Source: Sphingomonas psychrolutea
GTDB taxonomy: Bacteria > Pseudomonadota > Alphaproteobacteria > Sphingomonadales > Sphingomonadaceae
NCBI RefSeq assembly: GCF_014636175.1
Contig: NZ_BMDW01000008.1
Coordinates: 86,475 to 150,474 of the forward strand
Direction: 5' to 3'
DNA length: 64,000 bases
Shown here: one piece after another, positions 26,650 to 35,704 of the stretch
Position numbering within the stretch: position 1 is the stretch's first letter
Layout of the letters: each line of letters opens with the position of its first letter
Notes under the pieces: generated by a model
What the model was told of the DNA's origin: nothing
Seen by the model: the letters and a program-made list of their open reading frames with translations, nothing else
The model's database searches: none
Translations under genes and position numbers: made by a program

Positions 26650-27677
26650 AGCAATGCTCCCTCGGTGGTGGGATTGTAGAGGAAGCTCGGCCCCGACACT
26701 TTGGTCGGATCGGCGAGCGGGGTGCGGAACGCGACGAGCATCGCCATCCGCAAATCGAACATCGCCTGCGCGGCGTTGCCCATCCGCGCGGGTTCGCCCG
26801 AGACAGCCCGCTGCAGCTCATCGACCATCAGCGCATAAGCGTCATCGCAGGCGGCTTGTGCGGCTTGCGCGGCGGGCGGATCGTTCGAAAAGTCATGCTC
26901 GCCGGGATCGGAGATCGCCGGAAACACCGCATCCCAATCGACGCCGAGCGGCTCGGGGCCCCACGTATAGCCCTTCTCGGTCCCCGGCGCCTTGGTCAGT
27001 ACGCGATCGTAGAACACCTCACCGAAGCGATAGAAATGCGCGATGTCGTTCTGGAAATCGAGCGGATCATCGGGTGCACCCTCGCCTTCGGAAATGATCT
27101 GCGTAATCGCGAGATGGGCATCGGCGTAATTGTTGACCGCGAAAATCTGGCCCGCAAAGAACTGATTGTCGGTGATCTGGTTGCGATCGACATGCCACGC
27201 CTCGGGCGGCAAGGTGGCGAGATAGGCATCGAGCATCGTATAGAATTGCCCGATCGTCATCGCCTGTGGTCCGGCGGCGAGCGATGCCTTCAGGATCGGG
27301 AAATCGGGCACCTTCTCCGGCTCCTCAATGTTCATCGCCTGTTTCATCGCATCGCGCGACAAGGGCAGCAGATGGATATCGAGCGGTGTGCCGTGCGGGC
27401 CGATATCGCCCGGCAACGGCCCGGGATAGGTCGGCGGGGTGAGCGTGGGTGACCCACCCAGCGCATTCAGGATGTTGCAGGCGAGGCACATGTGCACCAT
27501 TTCCTGCAGCATCACCGAGCGGATTCGCGCGCCTGCTGCGGGGTTCTTACCCGGCGGGATCGAGAAGAGCGCGTAGAGATAGGGCGGCAGCGTGCCGAAC
27601 TCGACGCCGATCGCGGTCTGGAGCAGATCGAAGGCGTCCTCCAGCGTGTCGAGCGGCCTGGCCTGCAGTCGGATCAT
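26646..27677 (-). CDS. Ferritin-like protein related to the VioB/RebD/StaD C-terminal domain
   Basis: A protein of 343 residues resembling the ferritin-like domain of iminophenyl-pyruvate dimer synthases (VioB, RebD, StaD). The four-helix iron site is visible: AIGVEFGTLPPYLYALFSIP (Glu27; VioB has a matching LELSVML-YLYA-YSIP pattern, from memory), MLQEMVHMCLACNILNALGG (Glu59, His62), and the later helix with AITQIISEGEGAPDDP and IAHFYRFGEVFYDR. The start is ATG 27677 with GGGGGAA upstream; 22 residues of extra frame upstream are not conserved. In violacein, rebeccamycin and staurosporine pathways this domain couples two indole-pyruvate imines. The substrate here is unknown. It is the first gene of a minus-strand set with the VioB-N-like gene and an aminotransferase. 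Confidence 0.72.
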   Translation of the reverse strand: MIRLQARPLDTLEDAFDLLQTAIGVEFGTLPPYLYALFSIPPGKNPAAGARIRSVMLQEMVHMCLACNILNALGGSPTLTPPTYPGPLPGDIGPHGTPLDIHLLPLSRDAMKQAMNIEEPEKVPDFPILKASLAAGPQAMTIGQFYTMLDAYLATLPPEAWHVDRNQITDNQFFAGQIFAVNNYADAHLAITQIISEGEGAPDDPLDFQNDIAHFYRFGEVFYDRVLTKAPGTEKGYTWGPEPLGVDWDAVFPAISDPGEHDFSNDPPAAQAAQAACDDAYALMVDELQRAVSGEPARMGNAAQAMFDLRMAMLVAFRTPLADPTKVSGPSFLYNPTTEGALL

Positions 27678-27752
27678 AGCGCGTTCCCCCGATGTCTTTC
27701 CTAAGGGATTGCATTGTTTGCCGAGTCGCGGAAGCACAAACATCGTCGGATC

Positions 27753-27800
27753 GGAGTATTTTTACAGTAATGCTCACGACATCTTACCGTAAAAAACTCC
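27753..27800. repeat. Long imperfect inverted repeat before the ferritin-like gene
   Basis: The arms GGAGTATTTTTACAGTAA (27753-27770) and TTACCGTAAAAAACTCC (27784-27800) are complementary apart from one bulged A and one mismatch, across a 13-nt loop. The right arm is also the last codons and stop of the upstream membrane-protein gene. It is far more AT-rich than its surroundings. It could be a terminator-like hairpin for that gene or an operator for the ferritin-like gene, which starts 75 nt further on. Confidence 0.75.
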
Positions 27801-29454
27801 AGACCCGTGGTCCACGGGCATCAAGGCGACAGACCTTGCTCAGGCTGTGGCGTACCGCATAGGTTGCGATCCGCGAGTCGTAATTGGCAGCATCAGGATC
27901 GGCGAAGTCCCAGTCGGGTGGATTGAAGGTAGAAAACCCATTGATGGTCGGCAGTTGCCAATGCTCGGCCAGCAACATCGCGTCGACGTTATGCGGGTAT
28001 AGCGCGGTGCGTTCGGCATCGACGTACAGCGGCGCATCGCGACGCGCGCTTACCACGTAGAAGCTACGGCACTCCTTCGGGGGTGACGAAAGCGACCACA
28101 ATGCCGCACCGTCTTGACTCCGGCTAACTTGCACCGGCACGTCGCTGCCGAACTGTTCGGCGATCAGCAGCGCGACCATGCCCGCCAGCAAAATCGGTCG
28201 CCGCCCGGCCCAATCGCGCGCGCGCGTCCGCCAGGCACCGATACCGAGCAGCAGCACCGGCAAGATCAGGAACAGCTGGAAGCGCAACACGACGCGCATC
28301 CCCTTCGCCCCCGGCACAAGGTCGTAGACCAGCGCCCAGGCGGAGACACCGCCGACCCGGATCGTGAGCAACCAGCACAACAGGATTGCCGCCGCAAACG
28401 CCCGAAACACGGCGTCGACCGCGCCCCCGTTGACCGTGCGCCGCCGTATGACGGCTTGCCATAAAGCGACGGTTGCGAGGATGAACAGCAGCAGCGGGAT
28501 GCCGGTGCCATGTTCACCCTCAGGCATCGCATTGCCCAATAACCGCACCAGCCAGCCCCACATATAATTGGCAGTGCCGACGTTCACCGGATCGAGCGGC
28601 AGGACGAGATAGGGGAGCACTGCTTGATAGGATTGCCCGCCAGTCTCGCGCGCCTTGGGCAAATACACGTTCAGGAACGGGATCGCTGCGATCGCAAAGA
28701 CGATGCCGCCCACCTCCAGCACCAGATTGTGCCGCACGGCCAACCGCAGCAGGGCGATCGGACGCCATTGCCCGCTCATCACCACCCAGCACAAAGCGAA
28801 GACTGCGCCGAAGAAGATCGTGAACCACGCCATATAGAAAGCGGTGAACAGCCATGCGGCCAGCAGGAGCGCGAGCCCGGCGGCCGCGCAGCACGCCGCG
28901 CCGCGTCGCCTTGCTTGCTCGGCATGGCGCACCGCTACGGCAAGGATCATCGCCACCGGCAACAACGCGATGCTCTGCAATTGCGCGTGCCCGGCCTGGA
29001 CCATCAGGCCATTCGCATTGGTGAAGAGGAAGGCGACCAGCAAGCCAGCGCCCCGCCCCCAGCGCAGCGATCGCGCGACCAAAGCATAGGCCGCGAAGAA
29101 GCCGATCGTCTTGAAGGTCGCAATGTTGAGCGTATCGGCAAGGAACGGGTCAGCGACCAGCCGCCAGAACGCATAGACCATCCCGTACAGGAAATAGCCG
29201 TCATTATAGCCGAGCGTTGCCGGATAGGGATGAAAATAGTTGGTGACGTTCCACGTCGACGCGCCCGCCAGCACATTGCGCCAATGTTCGAGAATGCTGA
29301 TCTCGATGATGCCGTCGGCGCGATCGCTGAAGCCTTGGTCGAAGCCGCTGGCGATGACCTTGCGGAAAAACAACAGCATCGCGACGCCATAGGTCAGCAC
29401 CACGGCTGCCGGGTCGGGCCACGCCGGTGTCGAATCTGCGTGCTGCCCACTCAT
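27784..29454 (-). CDS. Large polytopic membrane protein, GT-C glycosyltransferase-like
   Basis: A 556-residue protein from ATG 29454. It has roughly ten membrane helices, an early periplasmic loop with FFRKVIASGFDQGFSDRADGIIEISILEHW and NYFHPYPATLGYNDGYFLYG (Asp-containing, as in GT-C enzymes), and a soluble C-terminal part of about 110 residues that would be periplasmic. This architecture is common for sphingomonad sugar-transferase or YfhO-like proteins of unknown substrate. It is co-directional with the ferritin-like gene, 106 nt upstream of it, but a strong inverted repeat spans its stop codon, so cotranscription is doubtful. Confidence 0.65.
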   Translation of the reverse strand: MSGQHADSTPAWPDPAAVVLTYGVAMLLFFRKVIASGFDQGFSDRADGIIEISILEHWRNVLAGASTWNVTNYFHPYPATLGYNDGYFLYGMVYAFWRLVADPFLADTLNIATFKTIGFFAAYALVARSLRWGRGAGLLVAFLFTNANGLMVQAGHAQLQSIALLPVAMILAVAVRHAEQARRRGAACCAAAGLALLLAAWLFTAFYMAWFTIFFGAVFALCWVVMSGQWRPIALLRLAVRHNLVLEVGGIVFAIAAIPFLNVYLPKARETGGQSYQAVLPYLVLPLDPVNVGTANYMWGWLVRLLGNAMPEGEHGTGIPLLLFILATVALWQAVIRRRTVNGGAVDAVFRAFAAAILLCWLLTIRVGGVSAWALVYDLVPGAKGMRVVLRFQLFLILPVLLLGIGAWRTRARDWAGRRPILLAGMVALLIAEQFGSDVPVQVSRSQDGAALWSLSSPPKECRSFYVVSARRDAPLYVDAERTALYPHNVDAMLLAEHWQLPTINGFSTFNPPDWDFADPDAANYDSRIATYAVRHSLSKVCRLDARGPRVWSFLR

Positions 29455-29554
29455 CGCCGCGACCCTAGGGACGCGCGCGCGATCACGCAAAACCCCGATC
29501 CGATATGCCACAGCCGTTGCGCCGAGCCCAGGCCTGCGGCAACACCGCGCAACG

Positions 29555-30568
29555 ATGGCCGAAATACGATCCCCTCTCCCGCCGCGCCGCGTGTTCGTCC
29601 TTGGGGCGACCGGGACGATCGGACAGGCGACGGTGCGCGCGCTGGTCGAACGCGGGCATAGCGTCGTGTGTTTGGTGCGCGCGAAGACGGGGACGGGCGG
29701 CAAGATGTCCGCGACCGAGATTGCAGCGATACTGCCCGGCGCGGAGTTGCGCTTCGGCGATGTGACCGATCCGGCATCGCTGGCACGCGACGGGTTTCGC
29801 GGCGAGCGGTTCGACGTTTTGCTCTCCTGTCTCGCCTCGCGCACAGGCGCACCCAGGGACGCCTGGGCGATCGACCACCGTGCGCATGTCAGTGCGCTTA
29901 CCGCCACGCAGGCGGCGGGGGTAACGCACATGGTGCTGCTCTCGGCGATGTGCGTGCAAAAGCCGCTGCTGGCGTTTCAGCACGCCAAATTGGCGTTCGA
30001 GGCCGCGCTGATCGAATCGGGCGTGACCTATTCAATCGTCCGCGCAACGGCGTTTTTCAAATCGCTTTCGGGCCAGATCGAGCGCGTTCGCCGCGGCAAG
30101 CCGTTCCTGCTGTTCGGCGATGGTCGGCTGACCGCGTGCAAGCCGATCAGCGACGATGATCTCGGGCGCTATCTGGCCGAGTGTATCGATCTGCCCGAGC
30201 GCCATAACAGCATTCTACCGATCGGCGGGCCCGGCGCTGCCATTACGCCGCGCGAACAGGGCGAGCGGTTGTTCGCATTGTTGGGGCGCAAACCGCGCTT
30301 CACATCGGTGCCGATCAAGCTGCTCGACACGATCATCGCGGTGCTCGGCACGCTCGGTCGCGTGGTCCCGGCGCTGGCCGACAAGGCCGAGCTGGCGCGG
30401 ATCGGGCGCTATTATGCGACCGAATCGATGCTGGTGCTCGACCCTGCGACCGGGCGCTACGATGCGACGGCAACGCCTTCGACAGGCACCGAAACGCTGT
30501 TCGATTTCTATGCGAAAGCCGTTAAAGGCGAGGCATCGATCGATCGCGGCGACCATGCCGTTTTTTGA
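29555..30568 (+). CDS. bciA: Divinyl (proto)chlorophyllide a 8-vinyl-reductase, BciA type
   Basis: A 337-residue short-chain reductase/NmrA-like protein. N-terminal Rossmann motif [23 protein letters not shown]. The C-terminal half matches BciA closely from memory: [69 protein letters not shown], and [16 protein letters not shown]. BciA reduces the 8-vinyl group of divinyl chlorophyllide with NADPH in bacteriochlorophyll synthesis. No other photosynthesis genes are in the window, so this is either an unlinked part of an aerobic phototroph's pathway or a relic. A ferredoxin/rubredoxin reductase gene follows 29 nt later in the same direction. Confidence 0.82.
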   Translation: MAEIRSPLPPRRVFVLGATGTIGQATVRALVERGHSVVCLVRAKTGTGGKMSATEIAAILPGAELRFGDVTDPASLARDGFRGERFDVLLSCLASRTGAPRDAWAIDHRAHVSALTATQAAGVTHMVLLSAMCVQKPLLAFQHAKLAFEAALIESGVTYSIVRATAFFKSLSGQIERVRRGKPFLLFGDGRLTACKPISDDDLGRYLAECIDLPERHNSILPIGGPGAAITPREQGERLFALLGRKPRFTSVPIKLLDTIIAVLGTLGRVVPALADKAELARIGRYYATESMLVLDPATGRYDATATPSTGTETLFDFYAKAVKGEASIDRGDHAVF

Positions 30569-30597
30569 TCCGGCGCGCAGCGGCAGATAAGGAACGC

Positions 30598-31842
30598 ATG
30601 ACCGAAACACCCACACGCTATGACGTCCTGATCGTCGGTGCCGGACACGGCGGCGCGCAAGCCGCAATCGCGCTGCGCCAGCGCAAATTTGTCGGGAGCA
30701 TCGCGCTGCTCGGCGACGAGCCAGAGCTGCCCTACGAACGCCCGCCTTTGTCGAAGGAGTATCTGGCGGGGGACAAGCCGTTCGAACGGATCCTGATCCG
30801 CCCCGCCGCTTTCTGGGCCGAGCGCGACGTGACGCTGCTGCCGGGGCGAACGGTGGTGTCGGTCGATGCCGCCGCGCATAGTGTAACAACGGCGGACGGC
30901 GCGACGATCGGCTACAAGACGCTGATCTGGGCGACCGGCGGGAGCCCGCGGCGGCTGACCTGTGCGGGGCACGATCTGCGCGGCGTGCACGGCGTGCGCA
31001 CGCGCGCCGATGTCGACCGGATGATGGCCGAACTGCCCGGCGTGACGCGCGCGATCGTCGTAGGCGGCGGCTATATCGGGCTCGAGGCGGCCGCCGTGCT
31101 GACCAAGCTCGGCAAGCACGTCACCGTGCTCGAGGCAGCATCCCGCGTGCTGGCACGCGTGGCGGGCGAACCGCTGTCGCATTTCTACGAGGTCGAACAC
31201 CGCGCGCACGGGGTCGATTTGCGCACCGACATGCAGGTCGATTCGATCGTCGGACAGGACGGCGCGGCGAGCGGCGTGCGGCTGGCCGACGGCACGCTGC
31301 TCCACGGCGAACTCGTGATCGTCGGGATCGGGATCATCCCGGCGGTCGCACCGTTGCTGGCCGCAGGTGCGGCGGGCGGCAATGGCGTCGATACGGATGC
31401 GCTGTGCCGCACCAGCCTGCCCGACATCTTCGCGATCGGCGATTGCGCGGCGCACGCCAATGGCTTTGCCGATGGCGCCAAGATCAGGCTCGAATCGGTG
31501 CAGAATGCCAATGACCAGGCGACGACGGTGGCGAAACTGCTGACTGGGGAAGATCAACCCTATGACGCAGTCCCGTGGTTCTGGTCGAACCAATATGATT
31601 TGAAGTTGCAGACGGTTGGCCTGTCGACCGGATACGACGCGCTGGTTGTGCGCGGGGAGATGGCGGCGCGCAGTTTCTCGGTGATCTACCTGAAGCACGG
31701 CCGCGTGATCGCGCTCGACTGCGTCAACGCGACGCGCGATTATGTGCAGGGGCGGGCGCTAGTGGTGGCACGCGCGGTGGTCGATCCGGCGTTGCTCGCC
31801 GATGCGGGCGTGCCGTTGAAGGAGATGATGGCGGCTGGGTGA
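30598..31842 (+). CDS. NAD(P)H:ferredoxin/rubredoxin reductase, FAD-dependent
   Basis: A pyridine-nucleotide-disulfide-type FAD reductase of 414 residues, of the class that passes electrons to a [2Fe-2S] ferredoxin or rubredoxin for P450s and dioxygenases. Motifs: N-terminal FAD site [19 protein letters not shown]; the substrate-like [17 protein letters not shown] site [17 protein letters not shown]; second FAD motif [16 protein letters not shown]; and [15 protein letters not shown] typical of BphA4/CamA-type reductases. The start is ATG 30598 with AAGGA upstream. No ferredoxin or oxygenase gene is adjacent. It follows bciA by 29 nt and may be cotranscribed with it. Confidence 0.9.
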   Translation: MTETPTRYDVLIVGAGHGGAQAAIALRQRKFVGSIALLGDEPELPYERPPLSKEYLAGDKPFERILIRPAAFWAERDVTLLPGRTVVSVDAAAHSVTTADGATIGYKTLIWATGGSPRRLTCAGHDLRGVHGVRTRADVDRMMAELPGVTRAIVVGGGYIGLEAAAVLTKLGKHVTVLEAASRVLARVAGEPLSHFYEVEHRAHGVDLRTDMQVDSIVGQDGAASGVRLADGTLLHGELVIVGIGIIPAVAPLLAAGAAGGNGVDTDALCRTSLPDIFAIGDCAAHANGFADGAKIRLESVQNANDQATTVAKLLTGEDQPYDAVPWFWSNQYDLKLQTVGLSTGYDALVVRGEMAARSFSVIYLKHGRVIALDCVNATRDYVQGRALVVARAVVDPALLADAGVPLKEMMAAG

Positions 31843-31895
31843 GCCTTTCCGCTCGCACTTCGCCGGAGAAGGTCTACCGGGGAAGGCGTAGCGGA

Positions 31896-32597
31896 TCAGC
31901 AGCCCATCTGCTCCGCCAGCTCCTCCAGCGACCCCGCCCTATACTCCCACTCCTGCGCCGCCCCACGGTCCGGTGCGGGACGGCCGCCATATTCCATCGG
32001 GCGATCGACATAGGCCGTGCGCAACCCCGAGGCGCGCGCGGCGGCAAGGTCGCTATGGTGCGCGGCGACGAGGCAGAGTTCCTCCGGCGCGAGGCCCAAA
32101 ATCTCCGCCGTGCCGAGATAGGCTTGCGGCATGGGTTTATAGACCCCGGTCGCCTCGGCTCCGAGGATCGCATCCCAGGGAAGACCCCCGCGCCGCGCCA
32201 TTTCGAGGATCAGCGCGACATTGCCGTTGGACAGCGTGACGATCGGAAAACGCGCCTTCAACCGCGTCAGCCCCGCAACCACATCGGGCCACGGATCGAG
32301 CCGACGCCACGCCATTGCCAGATCGGCGACCGCCATATCGTCCGCGTGGACATCGTGCTGCGCCAACAGCGTATCGAGCGTCTCGCGATTGAGAACATCG
32401 AGCCGGGTATAGGCGCGGCGCCCCGAACGACATTCCTCCATCGCAGGCTGATACAGACCACGCCACGCATCGGCGAACGCGGCGGGATCCATGTCCCTCC
32501 GACCGAGCGGGCTGAAGAACGCCGCCGCTTCGCGCGCGATGCTGCTACGCCAATCGACGACGGTGCCGAAGACGTCGAAGGCCAGAACCTTTATCAG
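31896..32597 (-). CDS. Type II haloacid dehalogenase-like hydrolase, probable CTG start
   Basis: A HAD-superfamily hydrolase of 233 residues. If started at the first ATG (32492) it would lack the nucleophile; extending the same frame upstream gives IKVLAFDVFGTVVDWRSS, the classical haloacid dehalogenase type II N-terminus with Asp nucleophile. The only initiation codon in that extension is a CTG at 32597, whose TG lies in the TGA of hisC (CTGA overlap). Other motifs: IVTLSNGNVALI (motif II Ser) and GVYKPMPQAYL with the motif III Lys, then LVAAHHSDLAAARASGL. It is co-directional with and coupled to hisC. Substrate unknown. Confidence 0.8.
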   Translation of the reverse strand: MIKVLAFDVFGTVVDWRSSIAREAAAFFSPLGRRDMDPAAFADAWRGLYQPAMEECRSGRRAYTRLDVLNRETLDTLLAQHDVHADDMAVADLAMAWRRLDPWPDVVAGLTRLKARFPIVTLSNGNVALILEMARRGGLPWDAILGAEATGVYKPMPQAYLGTAEILGLAPEELCLVAAHHSDLAAARASGLRTAYVDRPMEYGGRPAPDRGAAQEWEYRAGSLEELAEQMGC

Positions 32598-33685
32598 GCG
32601 ACGATCTCGCGCAGCGCGGCCATCACGCCGCGGGTCTCTTTCTCGGTGCCGATCGTGATGCGCAAGCCATTGCCAAGCCCCTGCCCCGGCAGCCAGCGCA
32701 CGATATAGCCGCGCTCCATCAGCGCCTTATACGCAGTCTCGGCGCTCACCGCGCCGTCGAACAGGACCAACACGAAGTTTGCAGCACTCGGAACGGCGCG
32801 CAGGCCCGCATTGCCGAGCTTGGCGATCTCGTCGTTAAACCACGCGCGCCACACCCGGTTATGCTCGCGCGACGCGGCGATGAAATCGGCGGCCCCCAGC
32901 GCCGCGACTGCGGCTTCCTGCCCCGCGGTCGTGCAGCAGAACGGCGCGCGGATGCGGTGCATCGCCGCGATCGCGTGCGCAGAGCCATAGCCCCAGCCGA
33001 TCCGCTCAGCGGCGAGGCCGTGGATCTTGGAGAAGGTGCGCGTGACGAGCACGTTCGCCTGCGTGCGGGCAAGCTCGAGTCCGCCATCGTCCTCTTCGGG
33101 CAACAGATATTCGGCATAGGCCTGATCGAGCACCAACATCACGTGCGGCGGCAAACCGGCGTGCAGCCGCGCGATCTCGCGCGCCGGGGCATACGTGCCG
33201 GTCGGGTTGTTGGGGTTGGCGACGAACACGATCCGGGTGCGATCGGTCACGGCGGCGAGGATCGCATCGACATCGGTCGCATGGTCGCGGTCGTCCGCGA
33301 TCACCAGCGTCGCGCCAACGCGGCGAGTTGCGATCTCATAGACGGCAAAGCCGTACCGCACCTGAATCACTTCATCGCCCGGCCCGGCATAGGCCCCGGC
33401 GATGAGGTGGAGGATTTCGTCCGATCCTGTGCCGTAAATCACGCGTGCCGGGTCAAGCTCGTGATGCGCTGCAATCGCTTCGCGCAGCACCGCCGCGCCC
33501 GCATCGGGATAGCGCGCCAGATCGCCGACATGCGCGACGAACGCCGCCTCGGCTTGCGGACTGGTGCCCAGCGGATTTTCATTCGACGACAATTTGACGA
33601 CAGGCGCGCCGCTGTCGCTGGTCGACCGCCCCGGTACGTACGGGGCGATATCCATGATCCACGATTTAGGTTGGGGTGCGTTCAT
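32594..33685 (-). CDS. hisC: Histidinol-phosphate aminotransferase
   Basis: A 363-residue PLP enzyme of the HisC group transferring an amino group between glutamate and imidazole-acetol phosphate in histidine biosynthesis; some members also serve aromatic amino acids. Motifs: VKLSSNENPLGTSP near residue 30, RVIYGTGSDEILHLIAGAY, FVANPNNPTGTY, VLDQAYAEYL, the PLP-lysine segment TRTFSKIHGLAAERIGWGYG, and the closing RWLPGQGLGNGLRITIGT. Length normal. No other his gene is adjacent. The stop overlaps a CTG that appears to start the downstream dehalogenase gene. Confidence 0.92.
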   Translation of the reverse strand: MNAPQPKSWIMDIAPYVPGRSTSDSGAPVVKLSSNENPLGTSPQAEAAFVAHVGDLARYPDAGAAVLREAIAAHHELDPARVIYGTGSDEILHLIAGAYAGPGDEVIQVRYGFAVYEIATRRVGATLVIADDRDHATDVDAILAAVTDRTRIVFVANPNNPTGTYAPAREIARLHAGLPPHVMLVLDQAYAEYLLPEEDDGGLELARTQANVLVTRTFSKIHGLAAERIGWGYGSAHAIAAMHRIRAPFCCTTAGQEAAVAALGAADFIAASREHNRVWRAWFNDEIAKLGNAGLRAVPSAANFVLVLFDGAVSAETAYKALMERGYIVRWLPGQGLGNGLRITIGTEKETRGVMAALREIVA

Positions 33686-33719
33686 GGGACGCGCTTAGCG
33701 GGGAAAGCCGCCGCCTTCA

Positions 33720-33880
33720 ATTCCTACTCCCGTTCCTCCCCGGCACGGGGAGGGGGACCGTGAGCATTCAGCGAACGGTGGAGGGGCAGTTACAGAGCGG
33801 CGCGCTTGTGGCTGCTCCTCCACCACTCGGCTGAAGAAGCCGAGCGGTCCCCCTCCCCGTTCCGGGGAGGAATAAGGAAT
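33720..33880. repeat. Long palindromic element between hisC and a DEAD-box gene
   Basis: Inverted repeat of about 160 nt. Outer arms ATTCCTACTCCCGTTCCTCC and GGAGGAATAAGGAAT; next pair CCCCGGCACGGGGAGGGGG plus ACCG and CGGTCCCCCTCCCCG; inner pair GGTGGAGGGGCAG and CTGCTCCTCCACC. It fills the gap upstream of hisC and abuts the stop of the helicase gene. Confidence 0.85.
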
Positions 33881-35614
33881 TTACCCCCGTGGCCGCTTAT
33901 GCCCGCCACCCGCCCCGGCGGGGCGGAGCGTCGGACGCTCGTGCCGCGCCGGCGCCGGCCCGTTGGCACGACGTCCGGCGCTCGGCCGCTCGGCATCGGC
34001 CGGGCCGCCCTGGACTTGTTCGAACTGGACAGCACCTTCGGGTTCCTCGCCCACGGTGCGCTTCACCGCCGCCATGAACTTGGCCGCGATGCCGCGCGGC
34101 ACCTGGAACATCGTCTCGTTCGCGGCGATGCGGATCGCGCCGACTTCATTCTTGGTGATGTGCCCGCGACGGCAGATCAGCGGCAGAATCCAACGCGGAT
34201 CGGCATTCTGGCGACGACCGATATCCATGCGGAACCACACCGTGTCATCGAAGCCCTCGCGGTGATGCTCCTTGCCGGCCTCACGCGGCGATCCGCCGGC
34301 ACTGCTGTGCTCGATCATTTCCTCGGGCGCCGGCATCCGCGCGCGATAGCTGCGTACCAGAGCTGCCGCGATGTCCTCGGGGGTCTTCTTCTCGAGCAAT
34401 TGCTGCGCCAGGGCGCGATCGTCCTCGTCGACTTCGACGTCTTCCATCAGCATCGTCATCAACCGCGACTTGTCGGCCTGGCGGATGTCGTCGACGGTCG
34501 GCGCATTCATCCATTCGACCGCGATCCGCGCACCGCGCAGCATCATCTCGACGCGGCGCTTCCGCTGATACGGCACGATCAGGATCGCGGTGCCCTTCTT
34601 GCCCGCACGGCCGGTGCGGCCCGAGCGATGCTGCAGCGTCTCGGCATCGCGCGGCAATTCGACGTGAACGACCAGCGACAGCGACGGCAGATCGATCCCG
34701 CGCGCGGCCACATCGGTCGCCACGCAAACCCGCGCGCGTTTATCGCGCAGCGCCTGCATCGCGGCATTGCGCTCGTTCTGGCTATGCTCGCCCGACAGCG
34801 CGACCGCGGCGAAGCCGCGTTCGATCAGCCCGGCGTGCAAATGCCGCACATTGTCGCGTGTCGCGCAGAACAGCATCGCCGTTTCCGCCTCGTGCAGCCG
34901 CAGCAAATTGACCACGGCATTTTCGATATCGGCGGGGGCAACGGTCACCGCCTGATAGCTGATATCGCCATGGCCGCGATCTTCGCCGACGGTCGAGATG
35001 CGCAACGCATCCTTCTGGTAGCGCTTGGCGAGCGCGACGATCGACTTGGGCATCGTCGCCGAGAACATCAGCGTGCGGCGTTCACCGGGCGACGCGTCGA
35101 GGATCAGTTCGAGATCCTCACGGAAGCCCATGTCGAGCATCTCGTCGGCTTCGTCGAGGATGACCGCCTTGAGGTTCGACAAATCGAGCGCACCGCGTTC
35201 GATATGGTCGCGCAAGCGGCCCGGCGTGCCGACCACGATATGCGTGCCGTGCGCGAGGCTGCGGCGCTCGCGGCTGGCGTCCATCCCGCCGACGCACGTC
35301 GAAATGCGCGCGCCGACCTTGCCGTAGAGCCATTCGAGCTCGCGGCTGACTTGCAGCGCGAGTTCGCGCGTCGGCGCGATGGCGAGCGCCAGCGGCGCGC
35401 GCGGCGACGGCAGGAGACCGTCCTCACCCAGCAATTGCGGCGCGATGGCGAGACCAAAGGCGACGGTCTTGCCCGATCCGGTCTGCGCCGAAACGATCAA
35501 GTCGCGGCCTTCGGCCTCGGGCTGGATGACGGCGGCCTGGACCGGGGTGGGCGCGGCATAACCACGCGCGGATAATGCTTCGCCAAGAAGCGTGGGGAGG
35601 TGTGAAAAGGGCAT
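33881..35614 (-). CDS. DEAD-box RNA helicase with DbpA-type RNA-binding domain
   Basis: A 577-residue RNA helicase. The core motifs are all present: Q motif YAAPTPVQAAVI, SAQTGSGKT (Walker A, around residues 43-51), APTRELALQV, GTPGRLRDHI, LDEADEMLDMGF, MFSATMP, and the HRSGRTGRAG motif VI. The C-terminal region contains DIGRRQNADPRWILPLICRRGHITKNEVGAIRI, which is the DbpA/CsdA RNA-binding RRM-like domain, followed by a basic Pro/Gly-rich tail. This layout resembles DeaD/CsdA, which helps ribosome assembly and mRNA unfolding in the cold. The start is ATG 35614 with GAAAAGGG upstream. A second DEAD-box gene lies at 62417. Confidence 0.92.
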   Translation of the reverse strand: MPFSHLPTLLGEALSARGYAAPTPVQAAVIQPEAEGRDLIVSAQTGSGKTVAFGLAIAPQLLGEDGLLPSPRAPLALAIAPTRELALQVSRELEWLYGKVGARISTCVGGMDASRERRSLAHGTHIVVGTPGRLRDHIERGALDLSNLKAVILDEADEMLDMGFREDLELILDASPGERRTLMFSATMPKSIVALAKRYQKDALRISTVGEDRGHGDISYQAVTVAPADIENAVVNLLRLHEAETAMLFCATRDNVRHLHAGLIERGFAAVALSGEHSQNERNAAMQALRDKRARVCVATDVAARGIDLPSLSLVVHVELPRDAETLQHRSGRTGRAGKKGTAILIVPYQRKRRVEMMLRGARIAVEWMNAPTVDDIRQADKSRLMTMLMEDVEVDEDDRALAQQLLEKKTPEDIAAALVRSYRARMPAPEEMIEHSSAGGSPREAGKEHHREGFDDTVWFRMDIGRRQNADPRWILPLICRRGHITKNEVGAIRIAANETMFQVPRGIAAKFMAAVKRTVGEEPEGAVQFEQVQGGPADAERPSAGRRANGPAPARHERPTLRPAGAGGGHKRPRG

Positions 35615-35704
35615 GATATTCCGGATCTGGGGGCGGCGGGGGCGCGCGCCAAAGCGGGCGTATAGCACGGGTGTGCGGGAAATGCACGTGTGCCGAAACG
35701 CCGA

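Noticed and set aside
32493..32597. Treating the dehalogenase-like gene as truncated
   Set aside because: The missing catalytic N-terminus is encoded intact upstream of the first ATG; a CTG start overlapping hisC explains it better than truncation.
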